From positions 2,501 to 66,500 of the forward strand of contig NZ_FNOI01000001.1 of the NCBI RefSeq assembly GCF_900107015.1: DNA of 64,000 nt, written 5' to 3'. The position numbers and the translations under genes were made by a program. Every line of letters begins with the position of its first letter. The first letter of the stretch is position 1. Of the stretch, positions 41,519-51,225 are shown one piece after another. The stretch comes from Litoreibacter albidus (GTDB taxonomy: Bacteria > Pseudomonadota > Alphaproteobacteria > Rhodobacterales > Rhodobacteraceae). The notes beneath the pieces were generated by a model, which saw only the letters and a list, made by a program, of their open reading frames with translations, was not told the origin of the DNA and made no database searches.

Positions 41519-42879
41519 TGCGCTTAATCGAAAAGGGCTTGATGTATGGCAACCTGTTCCATGTGAGCGGGCAGGCTATGGCGGATCGCTACAACCGCGC
41601 TCTCAAGCATCTGACGGGCAAGGAGACCGCGCTGACGGATTTTCACGTCGATATCTCCGGCTACGCGCCGGAGGTTGGCGAGGAGTTGGGCGACCATCTG
41701 TATCTCAACCCCAAGGGCTGCAACCGGCAGTTTATCCTGCTCTCGACCGAGCAGAAAACCGCGCCGCTTCTAGAGGCCAAATTCTCCACCTCGCGCGGGA
41801 TTTTGCGGCAGTTTATCGATGCCAACGAGGCGCAACTGTTTGCCCTGACCGCACGCGACGCGGTGGCGGGGGAGCTGGTGAACTCGGTCTACAACGTGAC
41901 CAAGCCCGCGCATTTGTTCGACATTCGCAAGATACGGGTGGAGGCCGACACGACCTCCGGCGTCGTGGCTGAGGCGGGAAAGTTGGACGGCATGATCGCA
42001 GAATTCCGCACCCGCGACGATGCGTGGTGGGACGACGTGCTGATCGCCGAGATGATCACACTGGCCCATAAAACCGGTGACGTGACGCGGGTTCCGATTA
42101 AGTTGGGCCACACGGAATACGAGCAGGGCAATTTCTGGACCGCGCATTTTGGCGGGCTGTATGCCTTCCGTGACGTCGAGAAACCGGCAGTGATTGCGAC
42201 GTCTGAGGAGGATCTGGGAAAGCTGCCTGTTGGCAAGGGCGCGTCCGCGATTCCCCTGTCGGAGCGCACCAAGATCGCAAAATTTCTAGACGCCAACGAT
42301 CTGGTTGAGCCTATCGTGAAAGCGCGCGGCGTCGATGCCGTAGCGATTTTGCGCCAGAAGATGGACTTCATCGTGGTCGACGTGGCGGCCACAATGGATG
42401 CGGATTTGAGCAGCTACAGGCGCCAAGACCTGCGGGCTTTGGCCCGTCGCTACGCCGAAATTTTGCCGCCAGAGTTTCATACGTTGGGCAAGCTGCTGCG
42501 CTGGGCCGAGGGAGGCGGGGCGTGGCCACGTATCTCCTCCAACGACCCCGCCTACTTCTACACCCTGCGCGCGAAGCCGCACGCGGACCGCGACTTGGTC
42601 AACATGCTGCTGGCAGAACTGTCGGTCCTAGATGTGCGCCAGCTGTTCATTTGCCACAAGGAGTTGTTCTACGCGCGTTACAAGACATGGCCGGATCAGA
42701 AGAAAGCTTTTGTCGCGGATTTCCTTGCACGCGAGTATCAGGTGGACAAAGCTGGCGCTCGCGAGGCCTTGTTTGGCAGTGGGGACGCGCCTATGGAGGA
42801 GCCACCGCTGCGGGAGGCTGAGCCGCGCGACGTTGTGAAGATGGTTGGGCCTTGGGGCGCTATGAGGAGAAAACGATGA
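41515..42879 (+). CDS. Conserved protein of unknown function (possibly DUF6638)
   Basis: The 454-residue soluble protein begins MMRLIEKGLMYGNLFHVSGQ and includes YNRALKHLTGKETALTDFHV, LYLNPKGCNRQFILLSTEQK and a C-terminal RAKPHADRDLVNMLLAELSV. From memory it resembles a DUF6638-type protein that travels with AAA ATPases in Rhodobacteraceae; I could not verify this. It has no membrane helix and no catalytic motif I can name. ATGA overlaps on both sides tie it to the small membrane proteins. Confidence 0.75.
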   Translation: MMRLIEKGLMYGNLFHVSGQAMADRYNRALKHLTGKETALTDFHVDISGYAPEVGEELGDHLYLNPKGCNRQFILLSTEQKTAPLLEAKFSTSRGILRQFIDANEAQLFALTARDAVAGELVNSVYNVTKPAHLFDIRKIRVEADTTSGVVAEAGKLDGMIAEFRTRDDAWWDDVLIAEMITLAHKTGDVTRVPIKLGHTEYEQGNFWTAHFGGLYAFRDVEKPAVIATSEEDLGKLPVGKGASAIPLSERTKIAKFLDANDLVEPIVKARGVDAVAILRQKMDFIVVDVAATMDADLSSYRRQDLRALARRYAEILPPEFHTLGKLLRWAEGGGAWPRISSNDPAYFYTLRAKPHADRDLVNMLLAELSVLDVRQLFICHKELFYARYKTWPDQKKAFVADFLAREYQVDKAGAREALFGSGDAPMEEPPLREAEPRDVVKMVGPWGAMRRKR

Positions 42880-43145
42880 TATTCGCCGTCCTGCGCCTCT
42901 CGATCATCGCGTTCATTCTGATGCTGATCGTGTACTTCTTCCTATCCGCTTGGTCACGCTCCGTGCGGCGCGGCAAGCTGGCAGAGGAATGGGACGAGGA
43001 GGTGCAAACTGGCGACCGCGACCTGTTTATCGAGCAGGGGCTTGCGGAATACGACACGTCGCTGCGCCGCAAACTCATTCTTGGCGTCTTCGTGGTGCCC
43101 TATCTCGTGATCGGTGTTCTGGTCTACGTGGTTAATTTTCTATAA
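42876..43145 (+). CDS. Small membrane protein
   Basis: The 89-residue protein has a helix at each end (VLRLSIIAFILMLIVYFFLS and LILGVFVVPYLVIGVLVYVV) joined by a charged cytoplasmic or periplasmic stretch (EWDEEVQTGDRDLFIEQGLA). Its ATG overlaps the stop of the 454-residue protein gene. No family is recognised. It is followed by the DUF1523 gene after 13 bases. Confidence 0.75.
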   Translation: MIFAVLRLSIIAFILMLIVYFFLSAWSRSVRRGKLAEEWDEEVQTGDRDLFIEQGLAEYDTSLRRKLILGVFVVPYLVIGVLVYVVNFL

Positions 43146-43158
43146 GGAGCCTTCCGCT

Positions 43159-43815
43159 ATGCTGCGTTGGATCAAATATGCGATCGTTTTGGTGTTCTGG
43201 CTTCTGGTCATAGCGGTGTTTCATTACACCATGCCGCAACGTGACGTGGTGCGGGTGGTCGGCACGTTCGAGCAGCGGATCGACTATGGCGAAAACTCGT
43301 GGTTCTGGGCGTCAGGCGATTCCGGAAGCGACGTGACGGGGGCGAACAGGGATGTCTTGTTCATCCAAGCCATCCAGAAAAACGGCAAGCCCATGGTCTA
43401 CCGCAACGAGGATACCGGCTGGGGTTGGCCGCCCTATTTCAAGTTCGATACCAAGAATTTGCAGACCGAAGCCACCGATCTGCAGTCTACCAAAGCTGAC
43501 CCGCAGTGGGTGGTGTTGACGCATTATGGCTGGCGCAATGAATTCTACAGCATCTTCCCGAACGCCGTTGGCATCCGGCCGACGGATAACCCCGATGCGA
43601 CGCTTATCCCATGGCTGAACATTATCATCCTGATCATTCTAGCTGGCCTGTGCCTTGGGCTGTTCCGCATGATGCAATGGTTCAAGCGGTCCAAAATTGA
43701 CCCGATCACCGACAGTGTTGGCGAAACTTGGGACGCGGTGGATGACTACGCTGACGAGCAACGTTCCGGCTTTCGGGCATGGTTGGACACGTGGAAGGGC
43801 AAGCCACGTAAATAG
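43159..43815 (+). CDS. DUF1523 family membrane protein
   Basis: The 218-residue protein has an N-terminal helix (YAIVLVFWLLVIAVFHYT), an extracytoplasmic domain with SWFWASGDSGSDVTGANRDV, MVYRNEDTGWGWPPYFKFD and VVLTHYGWRNEFYSIFPNAV, a second helix (LNIIILIILAGLCLGLFRMM) and a charged cytoplasmic tail. These segments fit DUF1523, known from Rhodobacteraceae with unknown function. AAGGAG precedes ATG 43159. It is the last gene of the ATPase/TIR operon. Confidence 0.88.
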   Translation: MLRWIKYAIVLVFWLLVIAVFHYTMPQRDVVRVVGTFEQRIDYGENSWFWASGDSGSDVTGANRDVLFIQAIQKNGKPMVYRNEDTGWGWPPYFKFDTKNLQTEATDLQSTKADPQWVVLTHYGWRNEFYSIFPNAVGIRPTDNPDATLIPWLNIIILIILAGLCLGLFRMMQWFKRSKIDPITDSVGETWDAVDDYADEQRSGFRAWLDTWKGKPRK

Positions 43816-43946
43816 GCGTGGCGTGAAGGCGGAGAAGCTGTGAAGATTTCTCCCAGTAGATTGCCCTCTGGGATGACCATAAACATGGAGGCCTGCCGCA
43901 GTGCTGCGGTCGCAAAACCTCGCCTTGTCGTCTTAACGATTTAAAC

Positions 43947-43982
43947 AAAGCGCCCAAACACGGATGTGTCTGGGCGCTTTTT
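43947..43982. terminator. Bidirectional terminator
   Basis: AAAGCGCCCA and TGGGCGCTTT form a 10-bp stem around a 14-base loop, with A and T runs on either side. It ends the plus-strand ATPase/TIR operon and the convergent aldehyde dehydrogenase transcript. Confidence 0.9.
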
Positions 43983-43983
43983 G

Positions 43984-46284
43984 TTACTCGCCGTATGGTA
44001 CCCAGATGTTTTTCACTTCTGTCGCGGCTTCCAACATGCCCTTGGGCGCAGGCGGCACCGGCGCAATCAGGGTGCGCTTGATGTTACCGGCCGAAGCGGC
44101 CTCAATCGGCGCCGTATGTTGCTCGCCAGAGAAGCTCCAGACGGCGTCAATGTCCATGTGCGCGCCCATGTGGGATGCGACGTCATGGTGATCACCGGTT
44201 AGGATGTTGACCACACCAGCAGGCACGTCGGAGGTCTCAAGCACTTGGATGAAGTCCGTGGCGGCTAGCGGGGATGCCTCCGGCGCTGCAATGACGACGC
44301 GGTTGCCCATAGCGATTGCGGGCGCCAGAACGTCGATAAGGCCCAACAACGGCCGTGCGTCGCATAGCGCTGCTATGACGCCCACGGGTTCTTTCATCGC
44401 CAGAGCGACACCACGGATCGGGACACCGTGCACCTGACCATCGTATTTGTCCGCCCATGCGGCATAGGTGAACAGGGTCTGGATCGCGCTCTCAACCTCG
44501 TCCTTGCCCTGTTTTCCGGTCATCGCTTTGATGCGGTCGGCAAATTCTGCGCTGCGAGCGGCAAGGTTTTCGGCAAGGTAGTACAGAATTTGCGCGCGCA
44601 AGTGGCCAGTGGTTTTGCTCCAGCTTTTAGCCTTATGCGCGGCTTCGACCGCGTTGCGCAAATCCTTGCGGTTGGCCAGTGAGACCTCGCCCAAGGCGTC
44701 GCCTTTCGGGCCGTAAACCACGCGGGAATAGCCACCGTCAGGGCGGGCTTGTTTGCCGCCAATGTAGAGCTTTGCTGTGCGATCAATCGGGTCTGACAAC
44801 CCGCCGGCACCCTTAAATGCGACGACAGCTTTCGCGGGTTTCGGGGCGTCTTTCGCCTTGGTGTAGCTGGTCAGGCCTTCCCAACCGCCTTCGCGGCCAT
44901 AACCGCTTTCACGCACGCCGCCAAAGCCCGCTGCGGCATCCATCAGGTTCGTGGAGTTCACCCAAACAATCCCCGCAACCAATTGCGGCGCTATGTCCAG
45001 CGCAAGGTTCACGTTTTCGGTCCAGATCGTCGCCGCCAGCCCGTAACGGGTGTCGTTGGCCATCGCGACGGCCTCTACCGGCGTACGGAAAGTAGTGGAG
45101 ACCAGCACCGGCCCGAAGATTTCTTCCTGCATGAGCTTAGACGATGTGGTCAATCCGGTGATGAGCGTCGGCGGGTAGTAGCAGCCGTCCGGCGCGGCGG
45201 TCTGGTAGACCTCGCCCTCGTCATTGGCCGCGACCATGTCTGCGATCATGGCGCGCTGCACAGGGTCGACGATGGCGCCCACGTCTATGCATTTGTCCAA
45301 TGGGTCGCCAATTCGTAGCCCGTCCATGCGGGTTTTCAACTTGCGGTAGAAGGTGTCGGCGATGCCTTCTTGGACAAGCAGGCGCGAGCCCGCACAGCAG
45401 ACCTGGCCTTGGTTGAACCAAATGGCGTCAACCAGCCCCTCCACTGCGCTGTCGATATCGGCGTCGTCGAACACGATGTAGGGGGATTTCCCGCCCAGCT
45501 CCAAGCTCAACGCCTTGCCGGACCCAGCCGTGGCCTTACGGATGATGCGGCCCACTTCTGTGGAGCCGGTGAAGGCCAGCTTGTCCACGTCTGACGCGGT
45601 GATCATTTCACCCACGGCGCCGTCGCCCGTGACGATATTCACGACGCCTTTGGGCAGGCCGACTTGCTCACAAATGTCCGCAAAGAGCAGGGCCGTCAGG
45701 GAGGTGTATTCGGCAGGTTTCAGCACCACCGTATTGCCCATGGCCAAGGCGGGGGCAATTTTCCACGCCAGCATCAGCAGCGGAAAATTCCATGGGATGA
45801 TCTGTCCGCAAACGCCCAAGGCCTCGCGGTCGGGCAGCTCGGCATCCATCAACTGGGCAAAGCCCGCATGGTGGTAAAAGTGGCGTTGCGCCAACGGCAC
45901 ATCAATGTCACGGGACTCGCGGATCGGCTTGCCGTTATCAAGGGTCTCCAGGACAGCAAAAAGGCGGGCGTGTTTTTGCAGCGCGCGCGCCAGCGCGTAT
46001 AGGTATTTGGCGCGGGTGTGGCCCGATTTTGACCAAGACTTCTGCGCTTTGCGGGCGGCGGTCACGGCCGCATCAACGTCCGCTTGGCGGGCTTGGGACA
46101 GGCCCGCCAGAACTTCGCCCGTTGCAGGGTTTTTCGAGGTGAAGTCCTGCGTCGGGGCGGTGAACTTGCCGTCGATGAAGTGGCCGAACTGGCGGGATTT
46201 TCCGTCCAGCCAAGCGAATGCCTCAGCGGTGCTTTCGGGCGCGGGGCCATAATCCATAGTCTCTAGAATGTCTTTTACGGTCAT
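43984..46284 (-). CDS. Two-module aldehyde dehydrogenase family protein
   Basis: The 766-residue protein has a full N-terminal aldehyde dehydrogenase module (about 30-490) with LELGGKSPYIVFDDADIDSA and the catalytic Cys in FNQGQVCCAGSRL. A partial second module (about 495-766) keeps the cofactor-binding-type half (MKEPVGVIAALCDARPLLGL, PAIAMGNRVVIAAPEASPLA) but no catalytic Cys. It lies 4 bases after deoC, so it probably oxidises the acetaldehyde produced by deoxyribose-phosphate aldolase. The second module may serve assembly or regulation. Confidence 0.88.
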   Translation of the reverse strand: MTVKDILETMDYGPAPESTAEAFAWLDGKSRQFGHFIDGKFTAPTQDFTSKNPATGEVLAGLSQARQADVDAAVTAARKAQKSWSKSGHTRAKYLYALARALQKHARLFAVLETLDNGKPIRESRDIDVPLAQRHFYHHAGFAQLMDAELPDREALGVCGQIIPWNFPLLMLAWKIAPALAMGNTVVLKPAEYTSLTALLFADICEQVGLPKGVVNIVTGDGAVGEMITASDVDKLAFTGSTEVGRIIRKATAGSGKALSLELGGKSPYIVFDDADIDSAVEGLVDAIWFNQGQVCCAGSRLLVQEGIADTFYRKLKTRMDGLRIGDPLDKCIDVGAIVDPVQRAMIADMVAANDEGEVYQTAAPDGCYYPPTLITGLTTSSKLMQEEIFGPVLVSTTFRTPVEAVAMANDTRYGLAATIWTENVNLALDIAPQLVAGIVWVNSTNLMDAAAGFGGVRESGYGREGGWEGLTSYTKAKDAPKPAKAVVAFKGAGGLSDPIDRTAKLYIGGKQARPDGGYSRVVYGPKGDALGEVSLANRKDLRNAVEAAHKAKSWSKTTGHLRAQILYYLAENLAARSAEFADRIKAMTGKQGKDEVESAIQTLFTYAAWADKYDGQVHGVPIRGVALAMKEPVGVIAALCDARPLLGLIDVLAPAIAMGNRVVIAAPEASPLAATDFIQVLETSDVPAGVVNILTGDHHDVASHMGAHMDIDAVWSFSGEQHTAPIEAASAGNIKRTLIAPVPPAPKGMLEAATEVKNIWVPYGE

Positions 46285-46288
46285 GTGC

Positions 46289-47275
46289 TTAGCCCATTGG
46301 GTGACGGTAGGAGGCGGAGTAGGCGCCGGTGATGTGATGCTCTAACTGGCGTTCAATATCGTTTAGAAGGGACGACGCGCCAAAGCGGAACAAGTCAGGT
46401 TGCAGCCAGCGGTTGCCCAGCTCGTCTTTCATGAGTGCCAGATAGGTGATCGCATCCTTGGCCTTCGAGATCCCGCCCGCAGGTTTGTAGCCGACGTGGA
46501 AGCCGGTTGCGTCGAAATAGTCGCGGATGGCGCGGATCATCACAAGGCTCACAGGCAGCGTTGCGTTGACACTTTCCTTACCGGTGGAGGTTTTGATGAA
46601 ATCAGCGCCAGCCATCATGCACACCAGAGAGGCCCGCGCCACGTTGCGCAGACTGCCCAGCTCACCCGTGGCCAGAATAGCTTTTACGTGGGCGTCGCCG
46701 CAGGCCGCGCGAAAGGCTTTCATCTCGTCGTAAAGGGCCTGCCAGTTTTGGGTCAGGACGTGGCGGCGGGAAATAACGATGTCAATTTCTCGCGCCCCTG
46801 CTTTGACGCTCTCTTCGATCTCTGCCACGCGCAGGTGAAACGGGGACAGCCCCGCAGGAAAGCCGGTCGATACAGCGGCCACGGGAATGCCGGAGCCGTC
46901 CAATGCCGTTACGGCTGTCTCGATCATGTCGTGATAGACGCAAATCGCGCCGGTTTGCATGCCGCTGACGCCAAGCGCGTCTTGGATGTCGGCGCGGATG
47001 GGCTGGCGTGCCTTTGCACAAAGCCGTTTGACGCGCCCGACGGTGTCATCGCCGGATAGCGTTGTCAGGTCGATGCATGTCACCGCCTTGAGCAGCCAAG
47101 CCGCTTGGTAGTCTTTCTTCACGCTACGTCTGCCAGGAAGGCTGACGGCGCGGCGCTCAATCGCGGAGGTATTGGCTTGCACCCGCGCGACCCAATCAAG
47201 GTCAAGCGCCATGCCAGGATTGCGTGGCAGATGGACTTGCGGAAGTTGCGTCTTGGTCTGTGTTAAGGTGCTCAC
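46289..47275 (-). CDS. deoC: Deoxyribose-phosphate aldolase
   Basis: The 328-residue class I aldolase shows VTCIDLTTLSGDDTVGRVKR, FPAGLSPFHLRVAEIEESVK, the Schiff-base Lys region DFIKTSTGKESVNATL and GYKPAGGISKAKDAI. It splits 2-deoxyribose 5-phosphate into glyceraldehyde 3-phosphate and acetaldehyde. It starts on GTG 47275 with GAAGGAC about 8 bases upstream. It is cotranscribed with the aldehyde dehydrogenase that can take the acetaldehyde. Confidence 0.94.
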   Translation of the reverse strand: MSTLTQTKTQLPQVHLPRNPGMALDLDWVARVQANTSAIERRAVSLPGRRSVKKDYQAAWLLKAVTCIDLTTLSGDDTVGRVKRLCAKARQPIRADIQDALGVSGMQTGAICVYHDMIETAVTALDGSGIPVAAVSTGFPAGLSPFHLRVAEIEESVKAGAREIDIVISRRHVLTQNWQALYDEMKAFRAACGDAHVKAILATGELGSLRNVARASLVCMMAGADFIKTSTGKESVNATLPVSLVMIRAIRDYFDATGFHVGYKPAGGISKAKDAITYLALMKDELGNRWLQPDLFRFGASSLLNDIERQLEHHITGAYSASYRHPMG

Positions 47276-47406
47276 GTCGGGCGTCCTTCAGGTGTGGAAG
47301 CACGAAACGTGACAGAAGCGAGGGCCAGTTGCAAGACGCGGCCTGCCTTCCCAAGCGGTAGCGCGCGCGTTAGGAGAAGGGTGAAATTGCATCTGGGGAT
47401 TCTGTC

Positions 47407-48084
47407 ATGACCATCGACCGTTCTGTAAAAATCGCGCCGTCCATACTCGCTGCTGACTTTGCCAACTTTGGGGCCGAAATCGACGCCGTCGAGGCTCAAG
47501 GTGCCGACTGGATCCATGTGGACGTTATGGACGGGCATTTTGTGCCAAACATCAGCTTTGGCCCGACAACATGCGCGGCCATCCGCCCGCACATCAAAAC
47601 CGTGATGGACGTGCATTTGATGATCGCGCCGGTTGATCCCTACATCGAAGAATTCGCCAATGCAGGGGCCGACTTCATTACCGCCCACGTCGAAGCAGGG
47701 CCGCATATCCACCGCACCTTGCAGGCGATCCGCGGTGCCGGCGCCAAAGCCGGTGTTGCGTTGAACCCCGGCACGCCTGCGTCGGCTGTGGCGCATTTGC
47801 TTAATGTCGCGGATCTGGTCTGTGTGATGACGGTGAACCCCGGCTTCGGCGGGCAAAGCTTCATTCCGCTGGAAAGCAAAGTGGCTGAATTGCGTGCCAT
47901 GATCGGGGACCGCCCGATCCACTTAGAGATTGACGGCGGCGTGACACCCGCGACCGCGCCAGGGTTGGTGCAGGCTGGGGCCGACGTTCTGGTCGCAGGC
48001 TCCGCAGTGTTCAAGGGGGGCTCCGTCAGCGACCCTGCGCCATATGGCGACAACATCCGCGCCATCCGCGCGTCCTACAGCTAA
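47407..48084 (+). CDS. rpe: Ribulose-phosphate 3-epimerase
   Basis: The 225-residue TIM-barrel enzyme has PSILAADFANFGAEIDAVEA, WIHVDVMDGHFVPNISFGP, VMDVHLMI, VMTVNPGFGGQSFIP and HLEIDGGVTPATAP, the standard metal and phosphate sites. It interconverts ribulose 5-phosphate and xylulose 5-phosphate in the pentose phosphate pathway. It is divergent from deoC over 130 bases. Its TAA shares the tetranucleotide CTAA with the stop of the next, convergent gene. Confidence 0.96.
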   Translation: MTIDRSVKIAPSILAADFANFGAEIDAVEAQGADWIHVDVMDGHFVPNISFGPTTCAAIRPHIKTVMDVHLMIAPVDPYIEEFANAGADFITAHVEAGPHIHRTLQAIRGAGAKAGVALNPGTPASAVAHLLNVADLVCVMTVNPGFGGQSFIPLESKVAELRAMIGDRPIHLEIDGGVTPATAPGLVQAGADVLVAGSAVFKGGSVSDPAPYGDNIRAIRASYS

Positions 48085-48395
48085 AGGTTCAGGAAGAACG
48101 GGTCGTTTTCGCGCCAGTACGCCGTCAGATCACGGCCCACTGGCGTGACATATCCGCGATTTTGCAGGGCGAACAGGTCGCTGGCCAATAAGGCCGCCAC
48201 GCGAAATGTGTGTTGGGCGTCGGTGCGGGGCTCCGGCGGGGAGTCAAAGACTTGCTCTATCGCGTGCGCGGCGCTCACCAGCACGAACACCATCTGCGCG
48301 CCGGTCACGTCTGGCCATTTGTCGGCCAGATTGCGGACCACCGCGCGGTAGCCATCAGGTTTATCCGACACCTGCGCTATGGCAAAGTCTATCAT
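48081..48395 (-). CDS. Small conserved hypothetical protein
   Basis: The 104-residue protein is helical and acidic (DGYRAVVRNLADKWPDVTGA, AAHAIEQVFDSPPEPRTDAQ). I recognise no named family. ATG 48395 was taken as start; a TTG at 48434 would add 13 residues (LGKYPVSLQQIDT) and neither has a clear ribosome binding site. It is convergent with rpe through a CTAA overlap. It has a monocistronic look. Confidence 0.6.
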   Translation of the reverse strand: MIDFAIAQVSDKPDGYRAVVRNLADKWPDVTGAQMVFVLVSAAHAIEQVFDSPPEPRTDAQHTFRVAALLASDLFALQNRGYVTPVGRDLTAYWRENDPFFLNL

Positions 48396-48666
48396 AGTGT
48401 CGATCTGCTGTAGGCTCACAGGGTACTTGCCCAATCGTTAAACGCGGTGCCCTCAGTACGTGAAGGCAGTGCAACTAGTTTCAATGTGACGCGTTAACTT
48501 GGTACTGCATCACGGATGACGGATAGCGCAAATCTACTCAAAAGTTTAGAGAGTTCCAGAGAGGTTCCCTCGCGCGCACACTCGGTTGCATCTCGCGCAC
48601 ATAAGTCGGGGTTTTCCTCGACGGGCCCGCCGCTTACAACCGCATCAAGTTTTAAACGAGGTTTTA

Positions 48667-49593
48667 ATGTCTGCAATTGTATCGGCGAAAGACGTCACCA
48701 AGGTTTACGACAGCGGGTTCAAGGCGCTGAAAGGCGTGTCATTGGACATTGAACAGGGCGAAATTCTCGCGCTGCTGGGGCCGAACGGCGCTGGCAAAAC
48801 GACGCTGATTTCGGTCATCTGCGGTATGGTGAACGCGACGTCGGGCTCCATCACGGTCGGTGGCCATGATATTGTGGACGACTTTCGCGCGGCCCGCAGC
48901 CTGATCGGGTTGGTGCCCCAAGAATTGTCGCTAGAACCGTTCGAGAAGGTGATTAACTCCGTGACGTTTTCGCGTGGGTTGTTCGGCAAGCCGCGTGACG
49001 ACGCGCACATAGAACGCATTTTGCGCCAGCTCTCCTTGTGGGACAAAAAGGACGCCCGCGTTAAGGAGCTGTCCGGCGGCATGAAGCGCCGTGTTCTGAT
49101 TGCTAAGGCACTTAGCCATGAGCCCCGCGTGCTGTTTCTCGACGAACCGACCGCTGGTGTGGACGTGGAATTGCGCAAAGACATGTGGGATATCGTGCGC
49201 GGCCTGCGCGCCGACGGTGTGACGATCATCCTGACGACCCACTACATTGAGGAGGCCGAGGCCATCGCCGACAGGGTCGGTGTCATCAATGACGGGAACA
49301 TCTTGCTGGTCAAAGACAAGGCGGACCTGATGGCCCAAATGGGCCGCAAGGAGTTATGCATCGAATTGCAAGACCCGATCGGCGAGGTGCCAGCAGCGCT
49401 TGCCGCGTATGATCTAGTTCTGGGGGAGGACAGCTGTAGCTTGATCTATTCCTACGACACGCGAGGTGACCGCACGGGCATCACCTCGCTGCTCAGCGAT
49501 GTGGCGGCGCAGGGTCTGGTGCTGAAAGACGTATCGACCTCGCAGTCTTCGCTGGAGGATATTTTCGTTGGCTTGGTGGAGGACGCGACATGA
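48667..49593 (+). CDS. ABC transporter ATP-binding protein
   Basis: The 308-residue ATPase has Walker [19 protein letters not shown], signature [20 protein letters not shown], Walker [17 protein letters not shown] and a switch His in [20 protein letters not shown]. The C-terminal region (210-308) is typical of NodI/CcmA-type exporters. ATG 48667 was chosen over an upstream start at 48586. It is coupled to the permease gene by ATGA. Confidence 0.93.
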   Translation: MSAIVSAKDVTKVYDSGFKALKGVSLDIEQGEILALLGPNGAGKTTLISVICGMVNATSGSITVGGHDIVDDFRAARSLIGLVPQELSLEPFEKVINSVTFSRGLFGKPRDDAHIERILRQLSLWDKKDARVKELSGGMKRRVLIAKALSHEPRVLFLDEPTAGVDVELRKDMWDIVRGLRADGVTIILTTHYIEEAEAIADRVGVINDGNILLVKDKADLMAQMGRKELCIELQDPIGEVPAALAAYDLVLGEDSCSLIYSYDTRGDRTGITSLLSDVAAQGLVLKDVSTSQSSLEDIFVGLVEDAT

Positions 49594-50351
49594 ATTTGAC
49601 AGCAATCAAGGCGATCTACGTGTTCGAGATGACACGCTTCTTCCGCACGCTTTTGCAAAGCTTCATCTCCCCTGTTTTGTCGACCTCCCTGTATTTCGTG
49701 GTCTTCGGCACGGCGATTGGGTCGCGTATCGAGACCATAGAAGGGGTCAGCTACGGCGCATTTATCGTACCGGGCTTAATCATGCTGTCGGTGATGACAC
49801 AGAGCACCGCCAACGCAAGCTTCGGGATATATTTCCCGAAGTTTATCGGCACAATCTACGAGCTGCTGTCTGCGCCGGTGTCCTACGTTGAAATCTTGAT
49901 CGGCTACGTCGGGGCTGCCGCGACAAAGGCGTTGCTGGTTGGCCTTATCATACTGGCCACGGCCTTTGCTTTCGTTGATTTGAACATAGCGCACCCATTA
50001 GCGATGGTCGCGTTCCTTGTGATGACCTGTTTCAGCTTCTCTCTATTGGGTTTCATCATCGGCATCTGGGCCAAAAATTTCGAGCAGTTACAGCTCATCC
50101 CGCTGCTCGTTATCACGCCCTTGGTGTTCCTTGGTGGCTCCTTCTATTCGATTTCCATGCTGCCACCGGCGTGGCAGACGATCACCATGTTCAATCCGGT
50201 GGTTTATCTGATCTCTGGGTTCCGCTGGGCATTCTTTGGCACGGCGGAGGTTTCAATCGGGTTAAGCCTGTTTGCGATTGCCATATTTACCGCAGTTTGC
50301 GTCGCGGTAATCGGCTGGATATTCAAGTCGGGATACCGGCTGAAAAGCTAG
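49590..50351 (+). CDS. ABC-2 type transporter permease
   Basis: The 253-residue permease has about six membrane helices ([60 protein letters not shown]) and the ABC-2/NodJ-like [20 protein letters not shown]. It forms an exporter with the preceding ATPase. The substrate (drug, polysaccharide or other) cannot be told. A hairpin follows at 50365. Confidence 0.91.
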   Translation: MNLTAIKAIYVFEMTRFFRTLLQSFISPVLSTSLYFVVFGTAIGSRIETIEGVSYGAFIVPGLIMLSVMTQSTANASFGIYFPKFIGTIYELLSAPVSYVEILIGYVGAAATKALLVGLIILATAFAFVDLNIAHPLAMVAFLVMTCFSFSLLGFIIGIWAKNFEQLQLIPLLVITPLVFLGGSFYSISMLPPAWQTITMFNPVVYLISGFRWAFFGTAEVSIGLSLFAIAIFTAVCVAVIGWIFKSGYRLKS

Positions 50352-50364
50352 CAACATCAGTCAC

Positions 50365-50396
50365 GTTTTCTGTCCGCATTTTCGTGGGCAGAAAAC
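50365..50396 (+). terminator. Inverted repeat after the ABC permease gene
   Basis: GTTTTCTGTCC (50365-50375) pairs with GGGCAGAAAAC (50386-50396), with one G-T pair. It lies 14 bases after the permease stop. A T-run is missing after the stem, so it could be a processing or weak termination site. Confidence 0.4.
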
Positions 50397-50541
50397 AGTG
50401 GGCAAACGTGATAAACGAAATTTACTTAAGAAAAGGTAAAGGTTTTGTTAATCATTTTGCCGCAAACTTTTAGGATATACTCCGCGTGAAGCATTGCGCG
50501 CTGTTTACCTTTTAGTTTCTGACGAATGATCGAGTTCCCCA

Positions 50542-51225
50542 ATGACGATGGCCTTGCCCTTCAGCTCTGAGACCGGCGACACCCTTGCGGTGGTGCTTTC
50601 TCACGATAGTGCAGGGGATTATGTGGTTCGCTCTGTCGTTATCGAGTCCGGCAGTATCCGAAACAGCTATGTGTTTCGCGCGGGGCGGCCCGTTGGCAGC
50701 ACGTTCATTCCCGATTTTGCGCGCTGTATCCACGCAATCCTCAGGCGCTGCGCACGAGCGTCGCAGCCCTTGGCCGAGCCGGAGTTCGAATTCTTTAGCC
50801 CAGGCATTGGTCTCTCGGAGCTGTACGGCACGCCAGTTGCCGACGATGATTGCCCTAACGCGGTGGAATTGCGGTTCGAGCGTTATGTCGGCGATGCCAC
50901 CCAGCTTCTGCTATTGGAGCGATCCCTGGAAGTTGCCCCAGCCACGATACGCGAGCGGATCGCTGTCGAAGTTCTCCGCGACATCGTCTCGCCGATTTTT
51001 GACATGATGTCCCTGTCGGAGCCTCACATGCACGACGTCGTGCAACAACATACCGGCGCCATTCAGGCGCGGCTGGATCGGTTGGCCGCGCAGCAAGAAG
51101 AGATCAAGCTCTACACGGGTCTGCTGAAACGTTACGTGGACGGGTGCAGGCAAGATGCGGCGGCGCTGGAAACCTCATCGCCCGTTACCACTGACGCGAC
51201 GCGCCACAAGGTCCATGACGTCTAG
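50542..51225 (+). CDS. Hypothetical protein
   Basis: The 227-residue soluble protein has a beta-rich N-terminal half ([40 protein letters not shown]) and a helical C-terminal half with a coiled-coil stretch ([20 protein letters not shown]). I recognise no family. It follows an AT-rich promoter-like region (50440-50500) and converges with truA through a CTAG overlap. The upstream gap of 190 bases holds no gene. Confidence 0.65.
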   Translation: MTMALPFSSETGDTLAVVLSHDSAGDYVVRSVVIESGSIRNSYVFRAGRPVGSTFIPDFARCIHAILRRCARASQPLAEPEFEFFSPGIGLSELYGTPVADDDCPNAVELRFERYVGDATQLLLLERSLEVAPATIRERIAVEVLRDIVSPIFDMMSLSEPHMHDVVQQHTGAIQARLDRLAAQQEEIKLYTGLLKRYVDGCRQDAAALETSSPVTTDATRHKVHDV

